NCBI RefSeq assembly: GCF_013911645.1 | Contig: NZ_JACESV010000002.1 | Coordinates: 248,001-312,000 of the forward strand | Source of the DNA: Allomuricauda sp. | GTDB taxonomy: Bacteria; Bacteroidota; Bacteroidia; Flavobacteriales; Flavobacteriaceae | Direction of reading: 5' to 3' | DNA length: 64,000 nucleotides | Shown: positions 41,892-50,912 of the stretch, piece by piece | Position numbering within the stretch: position 1 is the first letter of the stretch | How the letters are laid out: each line of letters starts with the position of its first letter | Made by a program: the position numbers and the translations under genes | The notes under the pieces: generated by a model | Databases searched by the model: none | What the model was told of the DNA's origin: nothing | Seen by the model: only the letters and a program-made list of their open reading frames with translations

Positions 41892-44003
41892 CTAAAAACT
41901 GTACTGTATAAAGGCAGATAGATTCCTGCCAGGATTATTAATCGGCACCCGTCCATAATCTGCTTGGTTCACAAAAGAGAAGTTTAAGTGATCATTGTAG
42001 GTCTCATCAAAAATATTGGATGCTGCAATGCCTACAGTCAAATGCTCAAAGGGTTTAGCCCCAAAACGCAAATCCATAACTCCGTATCCGTCCGTTGTTT
42101 GCTCTCCAAAGGAATTAGCAATATTGGACTGTTCCGAAGTAAGCGTATAGGTTGCCCTGGCCCAAATCATTTCTCTCTCAAAGCTTAAATTGAAACGGCT
42201 CACCAAAGGTGGTGTCAACGGAAGGGATTCATCCAAATCCTGATTCTTAGCATAGACATAGGACAACTCCGTTTTAAAGGCAAAATCTTCCAAAAAAGCC
42301 AATTCTCCGAAAACCTCAAATCCTGTTTTGTAAGCATCATTCAAATTGGTGAACCGTTTTACCTCGGTGGGCTCTGCCATGGGCATATATTTTTTGTCCA
42401 ATGATGGATCTATCACGGGAACAATATAATCGTCATAGATAGCATAATAGACAGAGGCTCCATAATCCAATCGGTTGAAAGCATATCCCTCAAAATTGGC
42501 ATTTGCTTTCATACCCAACTCAAATTGATTGTTTATCTCAGCATTCAAATAGGGGTTTCCTACATATTCATAAGGATCCTGACCTACTGTAAAATGATTG
42601 ATGAAGCGCTCGATCATATTCGCGGAACGCACTCCTCTACCATAGGCCAATTCCAACAAAAGTTTGGACGAAGCCATATATTTAAATGATGCTGTTGTAC
42701 TAAAATTATGCTCCGTTCTTGTATCCAAATCGGGATATTCGGCAACAAAATCATCTGCTGGTGCATCTGTTTTGGACAGAACCATGTCATACCTCGCCCC
42801 TACATTCAACAACAACTTTTTGGATAACGGATATTTACCCTCTACAAATGCTCCGTAGTCATCAATTTGGGAATCTTGCCATACCTCATCAACAAACTCC
42901 ATGGGAGCAGGGAGTAAGCCCCCATTCATGTTTCTCTTTACCAAACGGGTTCTCTGCCCTGTCCGTCCTACCGAAAATGCATCAATCCCTGTATATAGTT
43001 TAAAATTACTGATCGGTCTCCATTCCAGTTCCACTCTTCCACCAAGGGTTGTGGCCTCCACTTCGGAAACGGCTTCCATCATCATAAAGGTTGGACGCAA
43101 TTCATTGGTCATTAGATGGTCTACTTTGGAGCGATACACCTTTGCGCTCAATGCTTTTAAACCATCAGAAATATTATCCAACTTATAATCGACAGAAAGA
43201 ACGTTGCTATCATCTATTTCTGTATCCATGGGCAGTCCGGCATGCAGTACATCCCTTCCAAAAGATTGCCGGAATCCTACCTGAATCCTCTGGTTTTTCG
43301 TTGGATTGTATCCTACTTGAACACCATAATCGGTACTTTTAAAAGAGGAAGGCACCTCATTGCCATCGCCATCTTCATAGTTGCCGAAATCTCGAAATCC
43401 AAAATTGAGGTTGGCATCAAACTTTTCACCAACATATTTCACATTTGCGTAACTAGTAATGGCATTTCCATTGTTTTCACCACCAAAGTTTACCTTACCA
43501 TGATATCCTTTTTCTTGTTTTTCAACTTCTTGAGTCACCAAATTTACAATACCGCCAAAGGTGGGCCCGTATCTAAAGGTATATGGCCCTTTAACCACTT
43601 CTACCCGCTCTATCTCTTCTGGGGTCACATGAGTGGTAATGGGGTCCATCCTATTGGGACAGGCATGCATCACCTTGGTTCCTCCATTAAATTGAACATT
43701 GAGCTGCTCATATTGAGAAGCCCGAAAAGACGGATCTATAGCATAGTTACCGCGTTTGATCAGATTGAAGCCATTGATATCCTTAAACAAATCGGCCACA
43801 TTCTTGGATTGGACAATTTTCTTTTCCGGTTCGCTCTTAAATGAGGACAAAACCGGATCTGTTTTTCGTTTTCCTTCCACCAGTACCTCATCCAATTGTA
43901 CCGGTGCTTTTGATAAGGTATCTTGCGCATTTGACACTTGCGCATAGGACACACTGGCCCCAAAAAGCAAAACACAAAGTTTTGCCATCGCACTTTTATT
44001 CAT
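41892..44003 (-). CDS. TonB-dependent receptor, OprC/NosA-like copper type
   Basis: 703 residues. Signal peptide, TonB-box-like QLDEVLVEGKR, plug domain with KVMHACPNRMDPITTHVTPEEIERVEVVKGPYTFRYGP, then a barrel ending ...LSAFIQYSF. The ACPNRMDPITTH stretch corresponds to the conserved Met/Cys/His copper-binding segment of OprC/NosA receptors. It most likely takes up copper across the outer membrane. It lies directly downstream of a small Cys-containing protein gene, 64 bp away, likely co-transcribed. Confidence 0.85.
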   Translation of the reverse strand: MNKSAMAKLCVLLFGASVSYAQVSNAQDTLSKAPVQLDEVLVEGKRKTDPVLSSFKSEPEKKIVQSKNVADLFKDINGFNLIKRGNYAIDPSFRASQYEQLNVQFNGGTKVMHACPNRMDPITTHVTPEEIERVEVVKGPYTFRYGPTFGGIVNLVTQEVEKQEKGYHGKVNFGGENNGNAITSYANVKYVGEKFDANLNFGFRDFGNYEDGDGNEVPSSFKSTDYGVQVGYNPTKNQRIQVGFRQSFGRDVLHAGLPMDTEIDDSNVLSVDYKLDNISDGLKALSAKVYRSKVDHLMTNELRPTFMMMEAVSEVEATTLGGRVELEWRPISNFKLYTGIDAFSVGRTGQRTRLVKRNMNGGLLPAPMEFVDEVWQDSQIDDYGAFVEGKYPLSKKLLLNVGARYDMVLSKTDAPADDFVAEYPDLDTRTEHNFSTTASFKYMASSKLLLELAYGRGVRSANMIERFINHFTVGQDPYEYVGNPYLNAEINNQFELGMKANANFEGYAFNRLDYGASVYYAIYDDYIVPVIDPSLDKKYMPMAEPTEVKRFTNLNDAYKTGFEVFGELAFLEDFAFKTELSYVYAKNQDLDESLPLTPPLVSRFNLSFEREMIWARATYTLTSEQSNIANSFGEQTTDGYGVMDLRFGAKPFEHLTVGIAASNIFDETYNDHLNFSFVNQADYGRVPINNPGRNLSAFIQYSF

Positions 44004-44067
44004 TTTGATTCTATGTAAAGATTATACATGTTCGGCAATGGGTGTTTGCCGTTTTTATTGTAAAACC

Positions 44068-44457
44068 TTAAGCCATAGGTGGTTTAATGAGGGTATCGCT
44101 AAAACGATATGAATAGGATTCTGAGTAATAAAATGAGTTAGGATTATCCTCAATGCTATTTGGTATGTTGTAGCTAGGTATTTCCATAAAAAAAACCCTG
44201 ACTTCGTCCCAACCGATTACTGGCATGGGCTCTTCATCCTCTGCTTGGGCACGAAGCATTTGGGCCAACATACATTTGCCATCGCAATTAAGCTCAGGTT
44301 TGTCCTTGTTTTCGCAAAGTTGCTCTATAAACCCATCCCTATCCAAACTGTAATACACGTACATTGATGAAAAACGGAGATTGCTTATCATTATCAAAAC
44401 AATGAAAAGACAAGCAAAAAGGTTTTTGGGACTAAATATGGACTGTATCCTTTGCAA
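44068..44457 (-). CDS. Small membrane-anchored Cys-containing protein linked to the copper-type receptor
   Basis: 129 residues. N-terminal membrane anchor or signal (LFACLFIVLIMISNLRF), then IEQLCENKDKPELNCDGKCMLAQMLRAQA, a cluster of three cysteines (C-x8-C-x3-C) with a following Met, and a C-terminal tail. The cysteine cluster could bind copper. No named family. It precedes the receptor gene in one transcript. It resembles small proteins paired with similar receptors in other flavobacteria, recalled rather than verified. Confidence 0.65.
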   Translation of the reverse strand: MQRIQSIFSPKNLFACLFIVLIMISNLRFSSMYVYYSLDRDGFIEQLCENKDKPELNCDGKCMLAQMLRAQAEDEEPMPVIGWDEVRVFFMEIPSYNIPNSIEDNPNSFYYSESYSYRFSDTLIKPPMA

Positions 44458-44594
44458 CGAGTTTTATTTAAGTTGCAAAGATAAATCTTACTCAATGGTA
44501 AGAATATGAGAATAATCATTAATTAACACATATTAGTCCTTTATTATATAATGATGTTTGACAGTTGTTTATTTTTGTAGACAAATAAAAATCC

Positions 44595-45029
44595 ATGAAA
44601 AAAACCTTTTTTATCCTAAGCTGTGCCGTTTTATTTTTGAGTTTCTCCTGCAAAGAAGAAAAGAAAACTACCGAAAGCACAACCCAAATGGAAAAAGTGA
44701 TGGCCATCCATGACGAGGTAATGCCCAAAATGGGAACCATAGGTAAATTGGTCGGGGAGCTAAAACCTAAAGTGGATTCCACCAAAACGGGGCAGCAATA
44801 CGAAATCGCCATGAAAGACCTTCAAGATGCACATAAAACCATGATGGACTGGATGAAGGATTTTGGTGATAGATTCAATCACGAAGAGATTTTAAACGGC
44901 AAGGAGCTTTCCGAAGAAAAACAGCGATGGTTGGATGAGGAAGAAGAAAAAGTGAAAATCGTCAAGGAAAAAATAAATGGCAGTATTGCAAGGGCCGAAG
45001 CGCTACTTGCTAAGGATTCAGTGCAATAA
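44595..45029 (+). CDS. Helical lipoprotein, viral A-type-inclusion-like
   Basis: 144 residues. Lipoprotein signal (FFILSCAVLFLSFSC), then a Met/Lys/Glu-rich helical region (TQMEKVMAIHDEVMPKMGTIGKLVGELKPKVD, AHKTMMDWMKDFGD), which looks like a coiled-coil bundle. The repeated MxxMH/HDEVMPKM elements give it the flavour of metal-related periplasmic proteins, but this is speculative. Convergent with gldD, 1 bp apart; divergent from the copper-type unit. Confidence 0.7.
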   Translation: MKKTFFILSCAVLFLSFSCKEEKKTTESTTQMEKVMAIHDEVMPKMGTIGKLVGELKPKVDSTKTGQQYEIAMKDLQDAHKTMMDWMKDFGDRFNHEEILNGKELSEEKQRWLDEEEEKVKIVKEKINGSIARAEALLAKDSVQ

Positions 45030-45030
45030 A

Positions 45031-45588
45031 TCACTTTTTCCACCGCAAACTTTCCATAATTTTTCTGATATCGTTCTGTAGGTACATGGCTGCGGGAAGA
45101 ATGGAATCGTAGTTGGGTTTTGCGTAAAAATACAGAGAGCCAGTTACAAAATGGTTGATACTGTCTGTTACATAAAATTGCGATTGCGATGCTGCATTGC
45201 CACTTACTTCGTAGAACATTCCATACACGCCATCTTCTTGATTAATAAATGGTTGTTCCGCAATGTTATCGGCTTTTACCACGTGCTCGTAAGATAGTTT
45301 CTGTGCATCTACAAGCAAGGTGTCCAAATTGCCTTGAACCGGTTTGTAAGTGAGATAGATTGACCCATTCATCATTGGATAGTCCAGAACCATGGAACAA
45401 TCCCTACTTTCCTTGATTTCAGAAAGGATGTTTTTATCAAAAGTATACACACAATCAGGGCCGGACTTTGCGTACTCCGCAACCGGATAATCCAACCGAA
45501 GCATAGCTTTGGGCTTTGGTAAAACCTCATCCTTACAACCAATAAAAAATACGGCCAGACCAATAAAAAAGAAAATGTTATGCTTCAT
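45031..45588 (-). CDS. gldD: Gliding motility lipoprotein GldD
   Basis: 185 residues. Lipoprotein signal (FFFIGLAVFFIGC) and the GldD pattern PKPKAMLRLDYPVAEY ... SIYLTYKPVQGNLDTLLVDAQKLSYEHV ... GSLYFYAKPNYDSILPAAMYLQNDIRKIMESLRWKK. GldD is needed for gliding motility and chitin use in flavobacteria and for type IX secretion function. It overlaps gldE by 11 bp, the order known from Flavobacterium. Confidence 0.94.
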   Translation of the reverse strand: MKHNIFFFIGLAVFFIGCKDEVLPKPKAMLRLDYPVAEYAKSGPDCVYTFDKNILSEIKESRDCSMVLDYPMMNGSIYLTYKPVQGNLDTLLVDAQKLSYEHVVKADNIAEQPFINQEDGVYGMFYEVSGNAASQSQFYVTDSINHFVTGSLYFYAKPNYDSILPAAMYLQNDIRKIMESLRWKK

Positions 45589-46888
45589 GGGGCAATGTTA
45601 CTTTTATACGTTTCAATCTTTTTTTGTCCATACTTTCCACAATAAACTTGTAATCCTTGAACAAAACCTTCTCTCCTATTTTTGGGAAACTACCTGATAT
45701 TTCAAGCACAAACCCTGCTATAGTTTCCGATTCGCCCTTTTTGCTTTCAAACTCATCTTCCTCCTCTATTTTTACCACACGATAAAAATCCTTTAAGGCT
45801 GTTTTGCCATCAAACACATAATTGTAATCGTCCAATTTGGAGAATACCAGGTCTTCATCATCAAATTCATCGCTGATATCTCCCACGATTTCCTCAATAA
45901 TATCTTCCAGAGTAACAATTCCAGATGTTCCGCCATACTCGTCCACCACTACGGCCAAATGATTTTTTTTGTCCTGAAACTCCAACAGCAAATCGTCCAA
46001 CTTCTTGTTCTCTGGCACAAAGTAAGGTTCGCGGATCAGCGACATCCAGTTAAAACTCTTCCTCTCAATATAGGGCAATAAATCCTTCACATAAAGTACG
46101 CCCATAACATTGTCCATATTTTCCGCAAATACGGGAATCCGGGAATATCCGTTCTTTTTGATTTCTTCGAGTATTTCTGGAAACTTCATTTTCTCGTTTA
46201 CCGCGAAGATGTCTATTCTTGGCCGCATTACTTGCTTGGTGTCGGTGTTTCCAAAGGTTACAATACCCTCCAATATTTTCTGTTCTTCCTTTGTGGTATC
46301 TCCTTCAGAGGCCAGTTCCAAGGCTTGGGAAAGATGGTTGATGCTCAAATTGGATTTTTTCTTTCCCAATTTATCTTCCATAAACAAGGTTACGGAGCGC
46401 ATAGGTGAGCTCAATGGCGTAAAAATATAGCTCAATACTTTTAGGGGAACCGCTATAAATTGCGAAAACTGCACTCGATTACGGTTGGCATAGATTTTTG
46501 GAAGGATTTCCCCAAACATCAAGATCATAAAGGTGGCCACAACAACTTCCAACAAAAAACGCAATGTTCCATCAATTCCTTCAAAAATGGTATCGCCTAT
46601 GGAACTGAACAGCAATACAATTCCGATATTAATGGCATTATTGGTAATCAAGATGGTGGCCAATAACTTTTTGGGCTTGGTCAATAACTCCACAATCAAT
46701 TTGCTTCGGGAAGAATTGCTCTCCTGCATTTCGTTGACATCGGTCTGTGACAGGCCAAAAAGTGCCACCTCTGCGGCCGAAATCAAAGCTGAGCCGGCCA
46801 AGAGCAGTATCAGCACAACAATTTTTAAAGTGAATATTCCACTAAATGTGGTAAAATAAATTGCCAAACAATGGGGCTCGGGATCCAA
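45578..46888 (-). CDS. gldE: GldE, gliding-associated CNNM/CorC-type membrane protein
   Basis: 436 residues. N-terminal DUF21 membrane domain (~20-190, four helices, VLILLLAGSALISAAEVALF), two CBS domains (~205-325, RPRIDIFAVNEKMKFPEILEEI and VVDEYGGTSGIVTLEDIIEEIVG), and a C-terminal CorC/HlyC transporter-associated domain. In Flavobacterium GldE partners GldD. It lies 27 bp downstream of ssb, as in conserved clusters. Confidence 0.94.
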   Translation of the reverse strand: MDPEPHCLAIYFTTFSGIFTLKIVVLILLLAGSALISAAEVALFGLSQTDVNEMQESNSSRSKLIVELLTKPKKLLATILITNNAINIGIVLLFSSIGDTIFEGIDGTLRFLLEVVVATFMILMFGEILPKIYANRNRVQFSQFIAVPLKVLSYIFTPLSSPMRSVTLFMEDKLGKKKSNLSINHLSQALELASEGDTTKEEQKILEGIVTFGNTDTKQVMRPRIDIFAVNEKMKFPEILEEIKKNGYSRIPVFAENMDNVMGVLYVKDLLPYIERKSFNWMSLIREPYFVPENKKLDDLLLEFQDKKNHLAVVVDEYGGTSGIVTLEDIIEEIVGDISDEFDDEDLVFSKLDDYNYVFDGKTALKDFYRVVKIEEEDEFESKKGESETIAGFVLEISGSFPKIGEKVLFKDYKFIVESMDKKRLKRIKVTLPHEA

Positions 46889-46915
46889 TTTAATATTGCT
46901 TTTTTAGTGTTTTAT

Positions 46916-47377
46916 TTAGAATGGTAGGTCGTCATCCTCTCCCTCCGAATTATCGGTAGGCGCAACAGGGCTTTCAGCCTTCGATGGTTCTTGGTAGTTA
47001 GCGGACGAACCTGATGATTGTGCATTGGCCATGCTTTCCTTTTTGGTCGTTAAAAAGGTAAAATCCTGTACGTGCACTTCGGTGGTGTATCGGGTATTAC
47101 CGTCCTCACCTTGCCATTGCCTGTTTTTTAAACGGCCCTCCACATAAACCTTGTCACCCTTACTAAGGTACTTTTCGCAAATTTCAGCGGCCTTGTTGCG
47201 CACAACAATATTGTGCCAATCCGTATTGGTCACTCTTTCGCCGGTTTGCCTATTGGTATAGGTCTCGTTGGTGGCCAAAGGGAATCTGCCAATACAGTTT
47301 CCGCCTTCAAAATAGTGCATTTTTACTTCGTCTCCCAAATGCCCGATCAGCATTACTTTGTTCAATGTTCCGCTCAT
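46916..47377 (-). CDS. ssb: Single-stranded DNA-binding protein
   Basis: 153 residues. OB fold (NKVMLIGHLGDEVKMHYFEGGNCIGRFPLATNET, WHNIVVRNKAAEICEKYLSKGDKVYVEGRLKNRQW), a flexible linker and the acidic tip GEDDDLPF that recruits partner proteins. A tetramer coats ssDNA in replication, repair and recombination. A TAAATTTG -7 box lies at 47431-47424, abutting the dispersed repeat. Downstream neighbours gldE and gldD are conserved. Confidence 0.96.
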   Translation of the reverse strand: MSGTLNKVMLIGHLGDEVKMHYFEGGNCIGRFPLATNETYTNRQTGERVTNTDWHNIVVRNKAAEICEKYLSKGDKVYVEGRLKNRQWQGEDGNTRYTTEVHVQDFTFLTTKKESMANAQSSGSSANYQEPSKAESPVAPTDNSEGEDDDLPF

Positions 47378-47423
47378 ATCTCTCTTAATTAACGAACTCG
47401 TCTTAAGTTATCCGAATCCGCTG

Positions 47424-47431
47424 CAAATTTA
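47424..47431 (-). promoter_or_regulatory. ssb promoter -7 box
   Basis: Minus-strand TAAATTTG, 47 bp before the ssb ATG. The adjoining repeat copy occupies the -33 region; no TTG there is clear. Confidence 0.4.
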
Positions 47432-47432
47432 T

Positions 47433-47555
47433 CTTTTGCACCCATTTCCTGCCTGCCGGCAGGCAGGTTTACCTTTTTATCTTTCCGTAGCTCTGCTATG
47501 CAACTCAAAAAAGCCTTCAAATGGGCACAAAACTTTACATTTTCGCTTGAATCCA
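47433..47555 (-). repeat. Dispersed ~125-bp repeat, copy 2 (inverted)
   Basis: Reverse complement shows the same order as the copy at 18541-18665: GGATT(C)AAGCGAAAAT, TTGTGCCCA, TTGAAG, TTGCATAGCAGAGCTACGGAA, the CCTGCC/GGCAGG palindrome, then GGGTGCAAAA. It fills the gap between mutY and ssb. The outer inverted repeats of copy 1 are absent here. Confidence 0.75.
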
Positions 47556-47583
47556 ACAACTCAAGACCAGTTCATCAAAAGTA

Positions 47584-48621
47584 CTAAATTTTCAATGTCT
47601 TGATGAAATCTGCTATCAAAACTGGTACTGGAAAATCACCAATTTGTTTCCATGGTGTTCCTTCCTTTAATATATGAGAAGTTTTTAGGATCCAAAATTG
47701 TGTATGCAAATGTTGGTGAGATAGTTTGTGCACAATGGGTTCATTATTATATAATGACAGTGATTTGATTGCTGGAATATCCTCTTTTTCCTTGATCAAT
47801 GGCCTCAATGCTTCGGCCTGAAGCCTTTTATCCGACTCTATCAATGGAAACTGGTACAGATTCTGCCAAATGCCCTTCCCCTTTCGTTGCTCTAATATTG
47901 TATTCTCATCCCCATCCAACAATACCAAAAAATTAAAGTAGCGATTTCTAACCTTGGTTTTGTTTTGCTTTACAGGTAGACTGTCCACTTTATTCTCTTT
48001 TAAAGCAACACAGCTGTCTTGAAGCGGGCACAATAAACAGTACGGTTTTTTGGGCGCGCATTGTATGGCACCAAACTCCATTATCCCCTGGTTATAATCT
48101 CGTATATTCCTTTCATCCATTACCTCCCGGGCGAGTTCCTTAAAATATTTAATGCCCTGTGTGCTATTAATAGGTAAATCCACCCCAAAATATCTGGACA
48201 GCACACGATAAACATTGCCATCTACCACCGGTTCGGCAATATCAAAACAGAAAGATGCGATGGCACTGGCTGTATAATCGCCAACACCTTTTAAAGATTT
48301 CAATTCTTTATAGGTCTTTGGAAATTCCCCGTTAAAATCTTCCACGACCATTTTGGCCGTGGCGTGCAAATTGCGTGCGCGGGAGTAATAACCCAGTCCT
48401 TGCCAAAGTTTCAGCACCTGCTCTTCAGGGGCGTTCGCAAGGTCATAAACTGTGGGGAAAGCCTCCACAAAGCTATAATAATAGGGCATCCCCTGCGCCA
48501 CACGGGTCTGTTGCAGTATAATTTCCGATAACCAAACTTTATAGGGTTCCCGCGTTTCTCTCCAGGGGAGCTCACGTTTATGTTTACGGTACCAATTCAG
48601 GATTTTTGGGGCAAAAGTCAT
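47584..48621 (-). CDS. mutY: A/G-specific adenine glycosylase
   Basis: 345 residues. Removes adenine mispaired with 8-oxoguanine. Helix-hairpin-helix LKGVGDYTASAIASFCFD with the catalytic Asp region VVDGNVYRVLSRYFG; a [4Fe-4S] site CAPKKPYCLLCPLQDSC (C-x6-C-x2-C-x5-C); C-terminal NUDIX-like domain recognising 8-oxoG (LEQRKGKGIWQNLYQFPLIE). Length normal. Divergent from the HU gene. Confidence 0.96.
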   Translation of the reverse strand: MTFAPKILNWYRKHKRELPWRETREPYKVWLSEIILQQTRVAQGMPYYYSFVEAFPTVYDLANAPEEQVLKLWQGLGYYSRARNLHATAKMVVEDFNGEFPKTYKELKSLKGVGDYTASAIASFCFDIAEPVVDGNVYRVLSRYFGVDLPINSTQGIKYFKELAREVMDERNIRDYNQGIMEFGAIQCAPKKPYCLLCPLQDSCVALKENKVDSLPVKQNKTKVRNRYFNFLVLLDGDENTILEQRKGKGIWQNLYQFPLIESDKRLQAEALRPLIKEKEDIPAIKSLSLYNNEPIVHKLSHQHLHTQFWILKTSHILKEGTPWKQIGDFPVPVLIADFIKTLKI

Positions 48622-48702
48622 TCGATAAAGTAATAAAGCTCAAATGTATCAGTTTATATACTTAAAATTAAAGGGTTAAAGGGAAAGATTAATTTTAATG
48701 TT

Positions 48703-48710
48703 TATATTTG
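48703..48710 (+). promoter_or_regulatory. HU-gene promoter -7 box
   Basis: TATATTTG, 36 bp before the ATG. Consistent with TAnnTTTG; the -33 element is not clear. Confidence 0.45.
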
Positions 48711-48745
48711 CAAGCCGAAAAAAATTAGAAAATTAATTAGAAGTA

Positions 48746-49036
48746 ATGACGAAAGCAGATATTGTAACTAGGATCTCAGAAAAACTAGGTATTGAAAAAG
48801 GAGATGTGCAAGCGACAGTAGAATCCTTTATGGAAGAGGTAAAATCATCCTTGGAGAATGGTGATAATGTTTATTTAAGAGGTTTTGGTAGTTTTATCAT
48901 CAAGACCAGAGCGGAAAAGACAGGTAGAAATATCTCCAAGAACACTACCATTAAAATTCCTGCACACAATATTCCTGCATTTAAGCCGGCCAAAGTTTTT
49001 GTGGAAGGCGTAAAGACAAACGTACAAGTAAAATAA
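48746..49036 (+). CDS. HU/IHF-family DNA-bending protein
   Basis: 96 residues: MTKADIVTRISEKLGIEKGDVQATVESFMEEV, then NGDNVYLRGFGSFIIKTRAEKTGRNISKNTTIKIPAHNIPAFKPAKVF. The GFGSF and arm RxGRNxxTxxxI-IPA regions define the family; the Pro at the arm tip is present. It organises the nucleoid and bends DNA. The next gene (29 aa) starts 29 bp downstream and probably shares its transcript. Confidence 0.96.
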   Translation: MTKADIVTRISEKLGIEKGDVQATVESFMEEVKSSLENGDNVYLRGFGSFIIKTRAEKTGRNISKNTTIKIPAHNIPAFKPAKVFVEGVKTNVQVK

Positions 49037-49065
49037 TATAATAACAACACTAAAGCAAGAGCCAT

Positions 49066-49155
49066 ATGCCGAGTGGAAAGAAAAGAAAAAGACATAAGGT
49101 AGCCACGCACAAGCGCAAGAAGCGCAGAAGAGCTAACCGACACAAGAAAAAGTAG
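49066..49155 (+). CDS. 29-residue AURKAIP1/COX24 (mS38)-like basic protein
   Basis: MPSGKKRKRHKVATHKRKKR followed by RRANRHKKK. Almost every residue is Lys, Arg or His. The KRKRHKxxTHKRKKRxRxNRHKK pattern matches the short AURKAIP1/COX24-domain proteins of Bacteroidota, relatives of mitochondrial ribosomal protein mS38, so it is probably a small-subunit ribosomal protein. It sits between the HU gene and rng, its usual site in this phylum. The stop codon lies inside the terminator hairpin that follows. Confidence 0.85.
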   Translation: MPSGKKRKRHKVATHKRKKRRRANRHKKK

Positions 49156-49178
49156 TTGTTTCAACTACTTTTTCGTTT
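49146..49178 (+). terminator. Terminator overlapping the stop of the 29-residue gene
   Basis: AAAAAGTAGTTG / CAACTACTTTTT perfect 12-bp stem with a TTT loop. The TAG stop (49153-49155) is inside the left arm, so translation to the stop may affect hairpin formation. Confidence 0.85.
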
Positions 49179-49307
49179 TACCCTATCACGTTCTTTGACA
49201 TAGAGATTCAAGAAACGAATTTCAATCGGTTCGAAAAATAACCGATACTATATATTGTTTAATCATTTATCCCAAAATTCATGTGGGATAAATAAAAATC
49301 GATTCAG

Positions 49308-50858
49308 GTGAATAGAGAATTAATAGTAAGATCTACGCCCGATGCAGTCGATTTTGCCTTACTAAAGGATGGAAAATTAGTAGAATTACACAAAGAAGAA
49401 GACAACAATAACTTTTCCGTAGGGGATATCTTCCTAGCCAAGATCAGAAAACCCGTTACAGGCCTAAATGCAGCATTTGTTAATGTAGGTTATGAAAAAG
49501 ATGCGTTCCTGCACTACCATGACCTGGGCCCGCAACTGTCTTCCATGTTAAAATTCATTAAACAAGCTAGAACAGGGAAACTAAAAGATTACTCCCTGAA
49601 AAATTTTCCATTTGAAAAAGACATTGACAAGAATGGCAGCATCAACGATGTACTAAAAGCCAATCAGTCACTACTGGTACAAATAGTAAAAGAACCCATA
49701 TCAACAAAGGGACCAAGAATAAGCTCCGAGCTTTCCATAGCAGGGCGATTTTTGGTCATGGTGCCTTTTTCCGATAGAGTCTCGGTATCCCAAAAAATAG
49801 CGAGCAAAGAGGAAAAGGACAGACTTATAAGGCTTGTAAAAAGTATTAAGCCCAAGGGATTTGGAGTAATCATACGTACCGTAGCAGAAGGCAAAAAGGT
49901 TGCAGAGCTGGACAAAGATCTACAGAACTTGTTTTCCAAATGGACAAACATGTGCAAGAAATTGCAGCGGGCGTCACATCCATCCAAAGTTTTGGTGGAA
50001 CTGAACAGGGCGTCATCCATCCTTAGGGATGTCTTCAACGATTCCTTTACCGGAATTCATGTTGATGAAGAAACACTCTACAACCAGATCAAGGATTATT
50101 TGCATGAAATTGCACCTCAAAAAGAATCCATTGTAAAGTTGTATACCGGTTCGGCCCCTATTTTCGAAAAATTTGGGATAGAACGTCAAATCAAGACCTC
50201 TTTTGGCCGAACAGCATCCATGAGCCGTGGGGCTTACCTTATTATTGAACATACCGAAGCTTTGCACGTAATAGATGTAAACAGTGGTAACCGTTCCAAT
50301 AAGGCAAAAAACCAAGAAGATACCGCTTTAGAAGTAAACCTTTTGGCCGCAACCGAAATTGCTAGACAATTACGTTTGCGCGACATGGGCGGAATTATTG
50401 TTATTGACTTTATTGATATGACCAAAGGTGACCACAGACGAAAATTGTTTGACCACCTTCGGGACGAAATGAAGGACGATAGGGCAAAACACAAGATTTT
50501 GCCGCCCAGTAAATTCGGTCTTGTACAAATTACAAGGCAAAGGGTTCGTCCGGAAATGAATATCAAAACCAGTGAGGAAAACCCGAATGGCACAGGGGCC
50601 GAAGTTGAAGCTCCAATTGTATTGATCGACAAAATTCAGTCAGATTTAGAGCGAATCCTTAAGCCAGACCGCAAAAACAACGGAATTGTATTGAACATAC
50701 ACCCGTTTATTGCAGCTTACCTTACCAAAGGGTTCCCTTCTATCCGTTCCAAATGGTTTAAAACTTATAAAAAGTGGATTAAAATCCAACCAAGGGATGC
50801 TTATAAGTACCTAGAATATCGTTTTAAGGACAAAGACGGCAAAACAATACGACCGTAA
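49308..50858 (+). CDS. rng: Ribonuclease G/E family endoribonuclease
   Basis: 516 residues. N-terminal S1/RNase E-type domain (MNRELIVRSTPDAVDFALLKDGKLVELHKEE ... GDIFLAKIRKPVTGLNAAFVNVGYEKDAFL), then the catalytic DNase I-like region with VNSGNRS and IIVIDFIDM holding the two metal Asp residues, and a C-terminal half lacking the long RNase E scaffold. It processes rRNA and mRNA. GTG start at 49308. Its upstream position next to the ribosomal-type gene is conserved. Confidence 0.95.
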   Translation: MNRELIVRSTPDAVDFALLKDGKLVELHKEEDNNNFSVGDIFLAKIRKPVTGLNAAFVNVGYEKDAFLHYHDLGPQLSSMLKFIKQARTGKLKDYSLKNFPFEKDIDKNGSINDVLKANQSLLVQIVKEPISTKGPRISSELSIAGRFLVMVPFSDRVSVSQKIASKEEKDRLIRLVKSIKPKGFGVIIRTVAEGKKVAELDKDLQNLFSKWTNMCKKLQRASHPSKVLVELNRASSILRDVFNDSFTGIHVDEETLYNQIKDYLHEIAPQKESIVKLYTGSAPIFEKFGIERQIKTSFGRTASMSRGAYLIIEHTEALHVIDVNSGNRSNKAKNQEDTALEVNLLAATEIARQLRLRDMGGIIVIDFIDMTKGDHRRKLFDHLRDEMKDDRAKHKILPPSKFGLVQITRQRVRPEMNIKTSEENPNGTGAEVEAPIVLIDKIQSDLERILKPDRKNNGIVLNIHPFIAAYLTKGFPSIRSKWFKTYKKWIKIQPRDAYKYLEYRFKDKDGKTIRP

Positions 50859-50863
50859 TAAGA

Positions 50864-50893
50864 AGCGACTCCAAAAATGGGGTCGCTTTTTTG
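50864..50893 (+). terminator. Terminator of rng
   Basis: AGCGACTCC / GGGGTCGCT stem with an AAAAAT loop and a T-run, directly after the rng stop. Confidence 0.85.
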
Positions 50894-50912
50894 TTTTATG
50901 TACATTTGGAAT

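Noticed and set aside
49066..49155. bTHX-type ribosomal protein
   Set aside because: The residue order fits the AURKAIP1/COX24 (mS38) pattern and not the MGKGDxxxxxGK start of bTHX.
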